Source: Gemmatimonadota bacterium
GTDB taxonomy: Bacteria > Gemmatimonadota > Gemmatimonadetes > Gemmatimonadales > Gemmatimonadaceae
Assembly (NCBI GenBank): GCA_028287235.1
Contig: JAQBQB010000030.1
Coordinates: forward strand, 434,001-498,000
DNA: 64,000 nt
Direction: 5' to 3'
The translations under genes were made by a program, and so were the position numbers. A model generated the notes under the pieces. It was not told the origin of the DNA. It saw only the letters and a program-made list of their open reading frames with translations, and ran no database searches. Below, one piece after another: positions 16,410 through 23,474 of this stretch (position 1 is its first letter; each line of letters opens with the position of its first letter).

Positions 16410-17195
16410 TCACATCTTCGTCGGCAGCACCGCCGCCGTCCGAAGCAGTTGAACCTTGTTGTCCATCGCGTCGTTGAGCGACTCCATGAGGAATCGGCTC
16501 GCGGGATCCTTCTTGAGCGCCTGCTTGCACTGCGCGATGGCGTCGTCGATGACCTTGAGGTTGTGCTCGATCACCGACACCGTGGCCGAGTCGAGCTGCG
16601 GCCGGCGGCGGTTGACGACGACGCGCAGGCGGGCGATCTCGTCGTCGTAGGTTTGCAGCGCGGTCGGCTGCGCCGGCCGGTTGCTCGCCAGCGCGCGTTC
16701 GGGCGTCGGAGCAGGGGCCGCGCGGCGAGCCGGCGTTTCGATTTTGGAAGTGACGGTGTCACGAAGCGCTGGACCGGTGACGGGTACGACTGGCTGCACG
16801 GCGACCCGCGCCGGCGCGGCCACGACCAGCGTCCGCTTCGTGAGCTCGTGCGTCACGGTCGCCGTGATCGCGACGAGACCCGCCGCGGCGAGTCCAATCC
16901 ACACTCCGCGCAGGTTGCGGCGCGCGGCAACGGTTGAGCCGCGGGCCGGTAATTCCATCACCGGCGTTTCGATTCGCGCCGCGATGCCGGCCCACAGATC
17001 GCGCGACGGCACGAGCGGTTCGAGATTCGCCGCGCTCACGTGCAGTGCGCGCAGGTCGGCGAGGAGCGCGCCGCAGTCGGCGCACGACAGCGCGTGCGCC
17101 TCCATGCCGGCTCGCGTCGACTCGTCGGTGTCCCGCTCGAGATAGTCCGCCAGACGATCGGCGAACAGCTCGCAGCTCACGATGGGATTCGTCAT
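16410..17195 (-). CDS. Zinc-type anti-sigma factor, membrane bound
   Basis: The 261-residue product starts MTNPIVSCELFADRLADYLE and has the zinc anti-sigma signature H-x3-C-x2-C (MEAHALSCADCGALLADLRAL, near residue 35), one membrane helix (GVWIGLAAAGLVAITATVT, about residue 105) and a C-terminal periplasmic helical part rich in charged residues. It should hold the adjacent ECF sigma factor at the membrane until a signal arrives. The ATG overlaps the sigma stop (ATGA), the usual coupling for such pairs. Confidence 0.88.
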   Translation of the reverse strand: MTNPIVSCELFADRLADYLERDTDESTRAGMEAHALSCADCGALLADLRALHVSAANLEPLVPSRDLWAGIAARIETPVMELPARGSTVAARRNLRGVWIGLAAAGLVAITATVTHELTKRTLVVAAPARVAVQPVVPVTGPALRDTVTSKIETPARRAAPAPTPERALASNRPAQPTALQTYDDEIARLRVVVNRRRPQLDSATVSVIEHNLKVIDDAIAQCKQALKKDPASRFLMESLNDAMDNKVQLLRTAAVLPTKM

Positions 17196-17785
17196 CGGTT
17201 CAGTGCCTCTCGCAAAAGGAGCCGCGCCCGGTGCAATTGCGCCTTCGTGGCTCCAGACGTCACGCCGAGCATCTCGGCGATCTCTTCGTGTTTGTACCCT
17301 TCCACGTCGTGCAAAACGAACACGCGCCTGGCGCCGGGCGGAAGACGCGTGAGGGCGTCGTCCAGGTCGAGCATGTCGCCGGGTGCCAACGGCATTCCGA
17401 CGACACCCGGCAGCGCGTCCATTCCAACGTCCTCGTCGTTCTCTTCGAAGCGCGTGCGCTGCCGGCTGTCGCTCTTTCGCGCGTTGAGCACCACGTTCAC
17501 CGTGAGCCGGTGCAGCCACGTGGCGAACGAGCTCTCGGCGCGGAACAGATGCAGCTTTTCCCATGCGCGGACAAAGACGTCCTGCGTGAGCTCCTCGGCC
17601 CGCGCCCGGTCGTTGACCATGCGGGCGCAGAGCGAGAAGACCCGGTTCAGGTGCTGCCGGTACAGCCGCTCGAAGGCACTCCGATCCCCGGCCGCGGCTC
17701 GCGCCACGTCCGAATCGCCATTCCCTGCATGAGGGGGAGATGCTTCAAAGACAGCCACAGCAGCCATAGATCCCGGGTTCTCCAT
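17192..17785 (-). CDS. ECF RNA polymerase sigma factor
   Basis: The 197-residue product has sigma region 2 (AFERLYRQHLNRVFSLCARM, ELTQDVFVRAWEKLHLF, TWLHRLTVNVVLNARKS) and region 4 with the helix-turn-helix (LPPGARRVFVLHDVEGYKHE, EIAEMLGVTSGATKAQLHRA). It heads an operon with its anti-sigma factor and four DUF4097 genes, which are therefore likely targets of an envelope-type stress signal. An internal ATG six residues later is an alternative start. Confidence 0.95.
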   Translation of the reverse strand: MENPGSMAAVAVFEASPPHAGNGDSDVARAAAGDRSAFERLYRQHLNRVFSLCARMVNDRARAEELTQDVFVRAWEKLHLFRAESSFATWLHRLTVNVVLNARKSDSRQRTRFEENDEDVGMDALPGVVGMPLAPGDMLDLDDALTRLPPGARRVFVLHDVEGYKHEEIAEMLGVTSGATKAQLHRARLLLREALNR

Positions 17786-17838
17786 CCGCGCACTTACTTG
17801 GATGGTTCCACGGGTCGGAAGGTTTGAACTGGGTTGAG

Positions 17839-18498
17839 CTACTCGCTGATCAGGGCCAGGACGTCCGAAATCGTTGCCGCGTAGGCGCTTGGCGCGCCCG
17901 GCTCCATCTCCTCGCGCCGGCCGGCGCCCCAGAGGGCCGCGACCGTCCTGACCCCGGCGGCGTTGCCCGCCAGAATGTCGTGCACGGAGTCGCCCACGAA
18001 GATCGCGTCTTCGGGGCGGCAGCCGAGGCGGTGAAGCGCTATCCGTACGGGCTCGGGGTCCGGCTTGTGTCGGGTGGAGGCGTCGCAGCCGACGATGGTG
18101 TCCATGTAGCGGGCGAGTCCGACGTGGACGAGGCCGCGCATGGCGAGCGCTTCGGACTTGCTGGTGACGATCGCGATCTCATGGCCGCGGGCGGCCAGCG
18201 TTTTGACGGTGTCCACGACGTCGTCGTAGCAGCGGATGAGCCGGTCGTGGTTGGCGAGCTGGTACTCGCGGTAGCCGGCGATGAGCGCGGCGTGGTCGGT
18301 TTCGTCCTTCGCGTATTTCCCGAAGGCGGTGAAGAGCGGAATGCCGATGCCCGCCGACCAGACTTCGTCGGTGATCCACTCGCGGTTCAGCTTCTCGAAG
18401 GAGTAGCGCGCCGATCGGAGGATCAGCTCGATGGAATCGAGCAGCGTTCCGTCGAGGTCGAAGAGGACGGTGGGATACGCGGGGGCGGGCATGGCCAT
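17839..18498 (-). CDS. HAD-superfamily hydrolase, phosphoglycolate phosphatase-like
   Basis: The 219-residue product shows all HAD motifs: FDLDGTLLDS (nucleophile and acid aspartates), the threonine of IVTSKSE, the lysine of TRHKPDPEPV and the acidic VGDSVHDI. The four-helix cap is of the Gph/PpaX type, so a small phosphomonoester such as phosphoglycolate or pyrophosphate is likely. It stands alone. Confidence 0.9.
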   Translation of the reverse strand: MAMPAPAYPTVLFDLDGTLLDSIELILRSARYSFEKLNREWITDEVWSAGIGIPLFTAFGKYAKDETDHAALIAGYREYQLANHDRLIRCYDDVVDTVKTLAARGHEIAIVTSKSEALAMRGLVHVGLARYMDTIVGCDASTRHKPDPEPVRIALHRLGCRPEDAIFVGDSVHDILAGNAAGVRTVAALWGAGRREEMEPGAPSAYAATISDVLALISE

Positions 18499-18518
18499 CC
18501 ACGAAAATAGCGGCTACC

Positions 18519-18749
18519 ATGCACCGCATGCCTGCACCCGTGACTCCGGAGCATAGAAAGCTCCTCATGCAGTTGATCGTGTCGGTGGTGGTGCTCGACG
18601 CGACCATCATTGGGCTCTACTATGCCTTCCACATCGCGGACCGCCCGGTCAAGACGCAGCAGACGTACGTGGCGACGTGGGTTGTGCTGACGCTCATCGT
18701 CGTGACGACGATGTTGAAGCGCATCCGCGTGGCGAGACGCGGACGGTAG
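18519..18749 (+). CDS. Small two-helix membrane protein
   Basis: The 76-residue product has two membrane helices (LLMQLIVSVVVLDATIIGLYYAF and TYVATWVVLTLIVVTTML) and a basic C-terminus (KRIRVARRGR). No family recognised; conserved hypothetical type. It diverges from the HAD gene with 20 nt between starts, so both promoters must lie within the genes' 5' ends. Confidence 0.6.
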   Translation: MHRMPAPVTPEHRKLLMQLIVSVVVLDATIIGLYYAFHIADRPVKTQQTYVATWVVLTLIVVTTMLKRIRVARRGR

Positions 18750-18768
18750 CGCGAGTGACTCGCGCTAC

Positions 18769-18966
18769 TTAGTCGCGCTTGCTGCCGCGGGGCGAGGTAA
18801 CGCGACGGCGAGCCGCCGCAGCCTTGCGCTGACGGACTTCGCTCGGCTTCTCGTAGTGGCGCTTCTTGCGAAGGTCCTTGAGCACACCGGCCTTCTGGAC
18901 TTTGCGCTTGAACTGCTTGAGCGCCCAGTCGAGGCGATCGGCTTCGTCGAGAATTACTTCAATCAT
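18769..18966 (-). CDS. rpsU: 30S ribosomal protein bS21
   Basis: The 65-residue product is a normal S21: acidic start IEVILDEADRLDWALKQFKR, then the basic helix KVQKAGVLKDLRKKRHYEKP and a lysine/arginine-rich tail. It binds the 16S rRNA 3' end region on the platform of the small subunit and helps initiation. It lies downstream of the cold-shock gene, separated by a strong terminator. Confidence 0.96.
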   Translation of the reverse strand: MIEVILDEADRLDWALKQFKRKVQKAGVLKDLRKKRHYEKPSEVRQRKAAAARRRVTSPRGSKRD

Positions 18967-19007
18967 TGCAAACTCGGTAAAGAGGGAATGTCTGTAGTGG
19001 AACGAAA

Positions 19008-19035
19008 GAGCCGGGCCGATGGTTCGGCCCGGCTC
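19008..19035 (-). terminator. Intrinsic terminator after the cold-shock gene
   Basis: GAGCCGGGCCG and CGGCCCGGCTC form a perfect 11-bp stem with a 6-nt loop; on the minus strand it is followed by CTTTCGTT. It separates csp from rpsU. Confidence 0.8.
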
Positions 19036-19071
19036 CTCGATTTACGGGCAGTGAATCGCTAGAAACCGAGC

Positions 19072-19284
19072 TTAGCGCCCGAGCTTCGTGACGTTCTCAG
19101 CCGCCGGACCCTTCTGGCCCTGGACGATGTCGAATTCAACGCGCTCACCTTCGGCCAGCGTCTTGAAGCCGCTGCCCTGGATGGCCGAGTGATGGACGAA
19201 GCAGTCCTTCTGACCGCCTTCGGGGGTGATGAAACCAAAGCCCTTGGCGTCGTTGAACCACTTCACAGTGCCGGTCGTACGCAT
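19072..19284 (-). CDS. csp: Cold-shock protein (CspA family)
   Basis: The 70-residue product is a standard single cold-shock domain with RNP1 (KGFGFITP) and RNP2 (CFVHHSAI) RNA-binding motifs and the start [10 protein letters not shown]. It acts as an RNA chaperone. The ATG at 19284 has an AGGAG ribosome-binding site; the frame is open upstream but no start there is needed. A terminator-like hairpin lies 138 nt upstream on the same strand, either ending another transcript or acting in a long leader. Confidence 0.95.
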   Translation of the reverse strand: MRTTGTVKWFNDAKGFGFITPEGGQKDCFVHHSAIQGSGFKTLAEGERVEFDIVQGQKGPAAENVTKLGR

Positions 19285-19421
19285 GATGGAACTCCTAATT
19301 GTTTGTTGTGTCGTCGGAGTACCGGAACATGCCGTACGCACCGACCCACAGTCACTCGTGATCACCCTCACGATGGGAACGTTCACTCGATGACCGGCTG
19401 CGGTCACCGCGACGCGGTATT

Positions 19422-19453
19422 AAAAAAGAGGCCCTGCGATTGCGAAGGCCCCT
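19422..19453 (-). terminator. Terminator-like hairpin with T6 upstream of csp
   Basis: On the minus strand AGGGGCCTT and AGGGCCTCT pair over 9 bp (two G-U wobbles) around the loop CGCAATCGC and are followed directly by TTTTTT. The U-tract gives the direction. No convincing gene ends here: the region to the right has only a 64-codon frame of atypical codon use, so it terminates either a small RNA or an early csp leader transcript. Confidence 0.65.
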
Positions 19454-19454
19454 A

Positions 19455-19868
19455 GGTCAACACCGGAACGTGTTCGCGCGATGGTACCTGCGTCGCTGCA
19501 CCAATGTATAACACGTTGGGTTTTTGTGCAATGCAAACTCTTTCAAAAACCTGTTGCCAGGCCAATAGCGGGCTGTAGGTTGGATCCCAGAGCCCCGTTT
19601 TCGAGGAAAAATGCCAGAAAAGACCGATTTTGGCGCGGTTTTCCATGGGCTCCGGTCAATTTTGGACGAGTATGCTCCACAATTGAAGGTCGTCCACGAC
19701 CGGCCGGGCTACTTCTACCTCGATACATACACCCTTACATACACCCTTGGGCCCAATAAGAAGCCAATCGCGTAGGGGTAGGCGTGCTTCAACTTCAAGT
19801 CGGCCGGCGCTGTTCGAGGAGCTCGAGGCCCCGACCAAGCACGGATATCAATCCTGGAAGAAAATGGA
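19455..19868. other. Gene-poor, comparatively AT-rich interval; candidate sRNA or leader
   Basis: About 410 nt without a convincing gene. A minus-strand frame (19452-19646) lacks a well-spaced ribosome-binding site and does not have the GC-rich third positions of its neighbours. The interval contains a perfect 12-bp tandem repeat ACATACACCCTT (two copies, about 19727-19750) and is more AT-rich than its surroundings. With the terminator at its left edge it could encode a small RNA read leftward, or the beginning of a long csp leader. Confidence 0.4.
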
Positions 19869-19881
19869 GTGGGTGGACTAG

Positions 19882-20283
19882 ATGATCCCATCGATCGCCG
19901 TCATCGCCGAGCGGGCCACCGTGCGCGACGACGGCAAGCTCGACATATCCGGCGTGTACAACTGTCGCTACTCGCCGGAGCTTCCTGCCAAGCTCGACGT
20001 TCTGCTGGCGATGCGCTTCGACGTGGAGCCGCTCGACTACGGGGTGCACCAGAACATCTCCGTCCACATCATGGATGAGGACGGTGGAGAGATGGTGAAC
20101 CTCCGCGCCAGCCCGGTGAGCTTCGACGCGCCGGCCAGGGCGGGTCTGCCGCTCGCGTACGATCTCATCCTGCCGCTCACGGTTGGGTTTCCGCGTGAAG
20201 GGACCTGGACGTTCGACGTGCGGGTGAACGAGGCCACGGTGGGGCGCGTGCCGTTGCGGGTGGAGCAGCGGGCGTCAGCCTGA
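19882..20283 (+). CDS. Conserved hypothetical protein, DUF6941-like
   Basis: The 133-residue product is a small all-beta protein: PSIAVIAERATVRDDGKLDI SGVY at the start, then NISVHIMDEDGGEMV and LPLTVGFPREGTWTFDVRVN. The arrangement resembles the DUF6941 group, often found as short stand-alone proteins with a first strand naming an active-state descriptor; the family's role is not known. It stands alone, followed by a dispersed repeat. Confidence 0.65.
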   Translation: MIPSIAVIAERATVRDDGKLDISGVYNCRYSPELPAKLDVLLAMRFDVEPLDYGVHQNISVHIMDEDGGEMVNLRASPVSFDAPARAGLPLAYDLILPLTVGFPREGTWTFDVRVNEATVGRVPLRVEQRASA

Positions 20284-20303
20284 AATAAGACTCCGCCGGG
20301 ACG

Positions 20304-20352
20304 GGGATCCTTCGACGTCCCTTCGCTGCGCTCACGGCCGTTCAGGATGACA
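20304..20352. repeat. Dispersed repeat, degenerate copy
   Basis: GATCCTTCGACGTCCCTTCG then CTGCGCTCACGGCCGTTCAG GATGACA is a rearranged inverted-orientation copy of the GTCATCCTGAGC repeat, between the DUF6941-like gene and padR. Confidence 0.65.
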
Positions 20353-20418
20353 TCTATTTTGACATTCTGATCGGCGCCTCGTATCCTCTCCCTCAGTCAT
20401 CCTAAGGGAGAGCGATTC

Positions 20419-20763
20419 GTGGCGCGCACCACCGTCGACTTGCTGCAAGGCACGCTCGATCTCATCGTCCTCAAGACGCTGTCGTGGGGACCGATGCACG
20501 GCTTCGGCATCGCGCGGTGGATCCAGCACACCACTGAAGACGTGCTGCAGGTGGAGGAAGGCTCGCTCTATCCGGCGCTCTATCGCATGGAGAACCGCGC
20601 CTGGATCAAGGCGCAGTGGGCCCTCACCGAGAACGGCCGCCGCGCCAAGTACTACAAGCTCACCGCCCTCGGCCGCCGGCAGCTCGCGGCCGAGTCGAAG
20701 ACGTGGGCGCAGTTGAGCGGCGCGATCGGGAAGATCATGACGGCGAAGCGGCAGCCCGCGTGA
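20419..20763 (+). CDS. PadR-family transcriptional regulator
   Basis: The 114-residue product is a compact PadR winged helix: LLQGTLDLIVLKTLSWGPMHG, then GFGIARWIQ and the wing VEEGSLYPALYRMENRAWI. The GTG start follows a good AGGGAGAG site. It lies 7 nt before the large ADOP-type permease gene, the usual partner in Acidobacteriota and Gemmatimonadota, and presumably controls it. Confidence 0.93.
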   Translation: MARTTVDLLQGTLDLIVLKTLSWGPMHGFGIARWIQHTTEDVLQVEEGSLYPALYRMENRAWIKAQWALTENGRRAKYYKLTALGRRQLAAESKTWAQLSGAIGKIMTAKRQPA

Positions 20764-20770
20764 GCTGACG

Positions 20771-23449
20771 ATGCCCATCGGCTCCGGCGGCGACGGCGAC
20801 GACCCGCGGCTTCCAGCCTGGCGACGGTACCTCCGCTTCTGGCGCGCCAACCCGCCTGGCGACGTGAACGACGAGCTGGCGTTCCACATCGAGGCCACGA
20901 CCGACGAGCTGATGGCCGCCGGCATGTCCTACGACGACGCGCGCGCCGCGGCGCGGCGTAAGTTCGGCGACGTCGACCGCATCAGTGCCACGCTGTACAC
21001 GCTGAGCCAACAACGGGAGCGCACCATGGAACGCAGAGAGCGGTGGCAGACGATCAAGCAGGACGTGGTCTTCGCGTTGCGCCAACTGCGGAAGAGCCCC
21101 GCCTTCACGGCCATCGCGGTGACGACGCTGGCACTCGGCATCGGCGCGAACAGCGCGATCTTCAGCGTCGTCTATAGCGTTCTCTTACAACCGTTGCCGT
21201 ACGCGAACGCCGACCGCGTGCTCTCGCTGTCGCAGTCGAACGGCGGCGAGAAGATCTGGTCGATCCCCTTCGGCAACTACGACACCTGGCGCCGCGAGGC
21301 GACGGGGTTCGCGGCCATCGGGGCGTCGTGGGGAAATCCGCCGCAAACGCTCACGGGGCAGGGCGACCCCGTGCCGATCGCCACGGCGGTCGCCTCGGCG
21401 GGATACTGGAAGGCGATGTTCATTCCGCCGGTCGCGGGCCGCTACTTCACCGAGGCGGAGGATCGCGAGGGCGGGCCGCTCGTCACGGTGCTTTCGTACG
21501 CGCTGTGGAAGAACCGGTTCAGCGGCGATCGCGCGGTCGTGGGACGGGTCATCACGATGAACGGGCAGCCGTACACCGTGGTCGGCGTGGCGCCTCCTGA
21601 CTATGCGGTGTTTGCCCCGGCGGAGCGGGTGTGGATTCCTCTCGCTCCGTCCGCGCGGCGGCTCGCGGACTTCAGCGATCACGAGCTCAGCGTGTATGGT
21701 CTGCTCAAGCCCGGCGTTTCGGCGGCGTCGGCAGTGCGGCAGCTCACGCAGATCGAGACGGCGCTGGCACAGGAGCACCCGCATTCCCGCTATGACGGCG
21801 GGATCATTGCCGAATCTCTCATCGACCGAATCGCCGGCGCGCAGCGGTCGACGCTCTACATGTTGCTCGGCGCCGTGGCGCTCGTGCTGCTCATCGCGTG
21901 CGGCAACATCGCCAACCTTCTCTTGGCGCGCGCCAACGCGCGGCGCGGCGAGATCGCGATTCGCGGCGCGCTCGGCGCCACGCGCGGGCGCATCATCGGC
22001 CAGCTGTTGGTCGAGAGCTTGATCCTCGCGCTGGCCGGCGGCGTGTTGGGGCTCGGTGTCGCGGCCGCGGGCGTGAAGTTTCTCGTCAGCAGCCCGGCGC
22101 AGATTCCGCGGCTGCAGAACGCCAGTCTCAATGCGCCGGTGGTGGCGTTCACGCTGCTGGTCGCGATCGCGTGCGCCGTCGTCTTCGGCCTCGTTCCGGC
22201 GCTGCGGGCCGCGCGTCTCGACCTGCAGCAGACGCTGCGCGACGGCGGCCGCGATTCGCGCGCCGCGGGGCGCGAGCAACTGCGCCGGGCGCTCGTGGTG
22301 ACGGAGCTGTGCGTCGCACAAATTCTGTTGATCGGCGCCGGGCTGCTCATTCGGAGCTCGCTTCTGGAACAGGCGGTGCCGCCCGGCTTCGACACGCACA
22401 ACCTGCTCGTGGTCCATCTCTCGCTTCCCGACGCGCGCTACCCGGGCGGTGCACGACAGGAGGCGGTGTTTCAACAGATCGAGAGCGCGATCGCGGCGAT
22501 TCCCGGCGTGCAGTCGGCGGCCCGCACTCAAGTGGCGCCGATCGTCCGCACCGGATACAACTGGACGGCGTTCCGCGAAGGGAGCGACGGCAACGACGAA
22601 GGCGCTGTCACGGCCGACATGCGCTTCGTGAGCCCCAACTATTTTTCGACGCTCCGGCTGCCGCTGCTGCGCGGCCGCGCGTTCAACAGCGGCGACGCCG
22701 CGGATGCGCCGCGCGTCGCGATCGTGTCGCGCGGCTTGGGGAAGCGGCTGTGGGGCGACGCCGATCCGCTCGGCAAGCGCATCGGCTACGGCAGCGGAGC
22801 GAAAATTCAGTGGAAGGAGATAGTCGGCGTGGTGGACGACATGCATGCCGACGGACTTCGCGAAGATCCGCCCATGGAGCTGTACCAGCCGAGCACACAG
22901 TTCGTGAACGGCGCGCAGTCGATCCTCGTGCGCGGCGCGGTACCGGTGACGACGCTCGTGCCGGCGGTTCGCCGCGCCGTGTCGAGCGTCGATCCGCAGC
23001 TCGCGCTGTCGGGGTTGGGGACCATGGACGACGCGGTCGACGATTCGTTGGCGTATTCACGGTTCACGACGTGGCTCCTCACGCTGCTCGGCGCAACGGG
23101 GTTGATCCTCGCGGCGGTGGGCGTGTACGGCGTGATCGGCTACGTCGTGGCGCAGCGCACGCACGAATTCGGCGTGCGCATCGCGCTCGGCTCCACGAGC
23201 GGCGGACTGCAGTGGCTGGTCGTGCGCCAGGGGCTCGCGCTCGCGGTAGTGGGGGTTGGGATCGGGTTGCTCGTGTCGCTGGCGGCGGCGCGGCTGCTGC
23301 GGAATCTCGTGTTCGGCATCACGCCGCACGACCCGGTGACGTTCGGCGTCGTCGCCGCGGCGCTGCTCGCGATCGCGGTGTTCGCGAGCTATGTCCCGGC
23401 GCGGCGCGCCACGCGGATCGATCCGCTGGAGGCGTTGCGGGGAGCGTGA
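20771..23449 (+). CDS. ADOP-type ABC transporter permease (MacB-like)
   Basis: The 892-residue product has a cytoplasmic N-terminal part (about 95 residues, ELAFHIEATTDELMAAGMSY DDARAAARRKFGD) characteristic of the acidobacterial duplicated orphan permease (ADOP) group, then two FtsX/MacB-type permease halves, each with a periplasmic MacB_PCD domain. Membrane groups include FTAIAVTTLALGIGANSAIF and YMLLGAVALVLLIACGNIANL; the last is near the C-terminus (GVVAAALLAIAVFASYVPA). No ATPase gene is next to it, as is usual for orphan permeases. Export of antibiotics or lipoprotein-like substrates is a guess. Confidence 0.92.
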   Translation: MPIGSGGDGDDPRLPAWRRYLRFWRANPPGDVNDELAFHIEATTDELMAAGMSYDDARAAARRKFGDVDRISATLYTLSQQRERTMERRERWQTIKQDVVFALRQLRKSPAFTAIAVTTLALGIGANSAIFSVVYSVLLQPLPYANADRVLSLSQSNGGEKIWSIPFGNYDTWRREATGFAAIGASWGNPPQTLTGQGDPVPIATAVASAGYWKAMFIPPVAGRYFTEAEDREGGPLVTVLSYALWKNRFSGDRAVVGRVITMNGQPYTVVGVAPPDYAVFAPAERVWIPLAPSARRLADFSDHELSVYGLLKPGVSAASAVRQLTQIETALAQEHPHSRYDGGIIAESLIDRIAGAQRSTLYMLLGAVALVLLIACGNIANLLLARANARRGEIAIRGALGATRGRIIGQLLVESLILALAGGVLGLGVAAAGVKFLVSSPAQIPRLQNASLNAPVVAFTLLVAIACAVVFGLVPALRAARLDLQQTLRDGGRDSRAAGREQLRRALVVTELCVAQILLIGAGLLIRSSLLEQAVPPGFDTHNLLVVHLSLPDARYPGGARQEAVFQQIESAIAAIPGVQSAARTQVAPIVRTGYNWTAFREGSDGNDEGAVTADMRFVSPNYFSTLRLPLLRGRAFNSGDAADAPRVAIVSRGLGKRLWGDADPLGKRIGYGSGAKIQWKEIVGVVDDMHADGLREDPPMELYQPSTQFVNGAQSILVRGAVPVTTLVPAVRRAVSSVDPQLALSGLGTMDDAVDDSLAYSRFTTWLLTLLGATGLILAAVGVYGVIGYVVAQRTHEFGVRIALGSTSGGLQWLVVRQGLALAVVGVGIGLLVSLAAARLLRNLVFGITPHDPVTFGVVAAALLAIAVFASYVPARRATRIDPLEALRGA

Positions 23450-23474
23450 CGCCATCCGCGGCGGTCGCGAGGCG

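Noticed and set aside
19452-19646. 64-codon frame ending at the csp-leader hairpin
   Set aside because: No well-spaced ribosome-binding site and codon third positions unlike the neighbouring genes; retained only as a possible alternative to a small RNA.
21185-22846. 553-codon open frame on the minus strand
   Set aside because: It lies entirely inside the ADOP permease gene; it is rich in Arg, His and Ala with no domain, a known effect of high GC in antisense frames.
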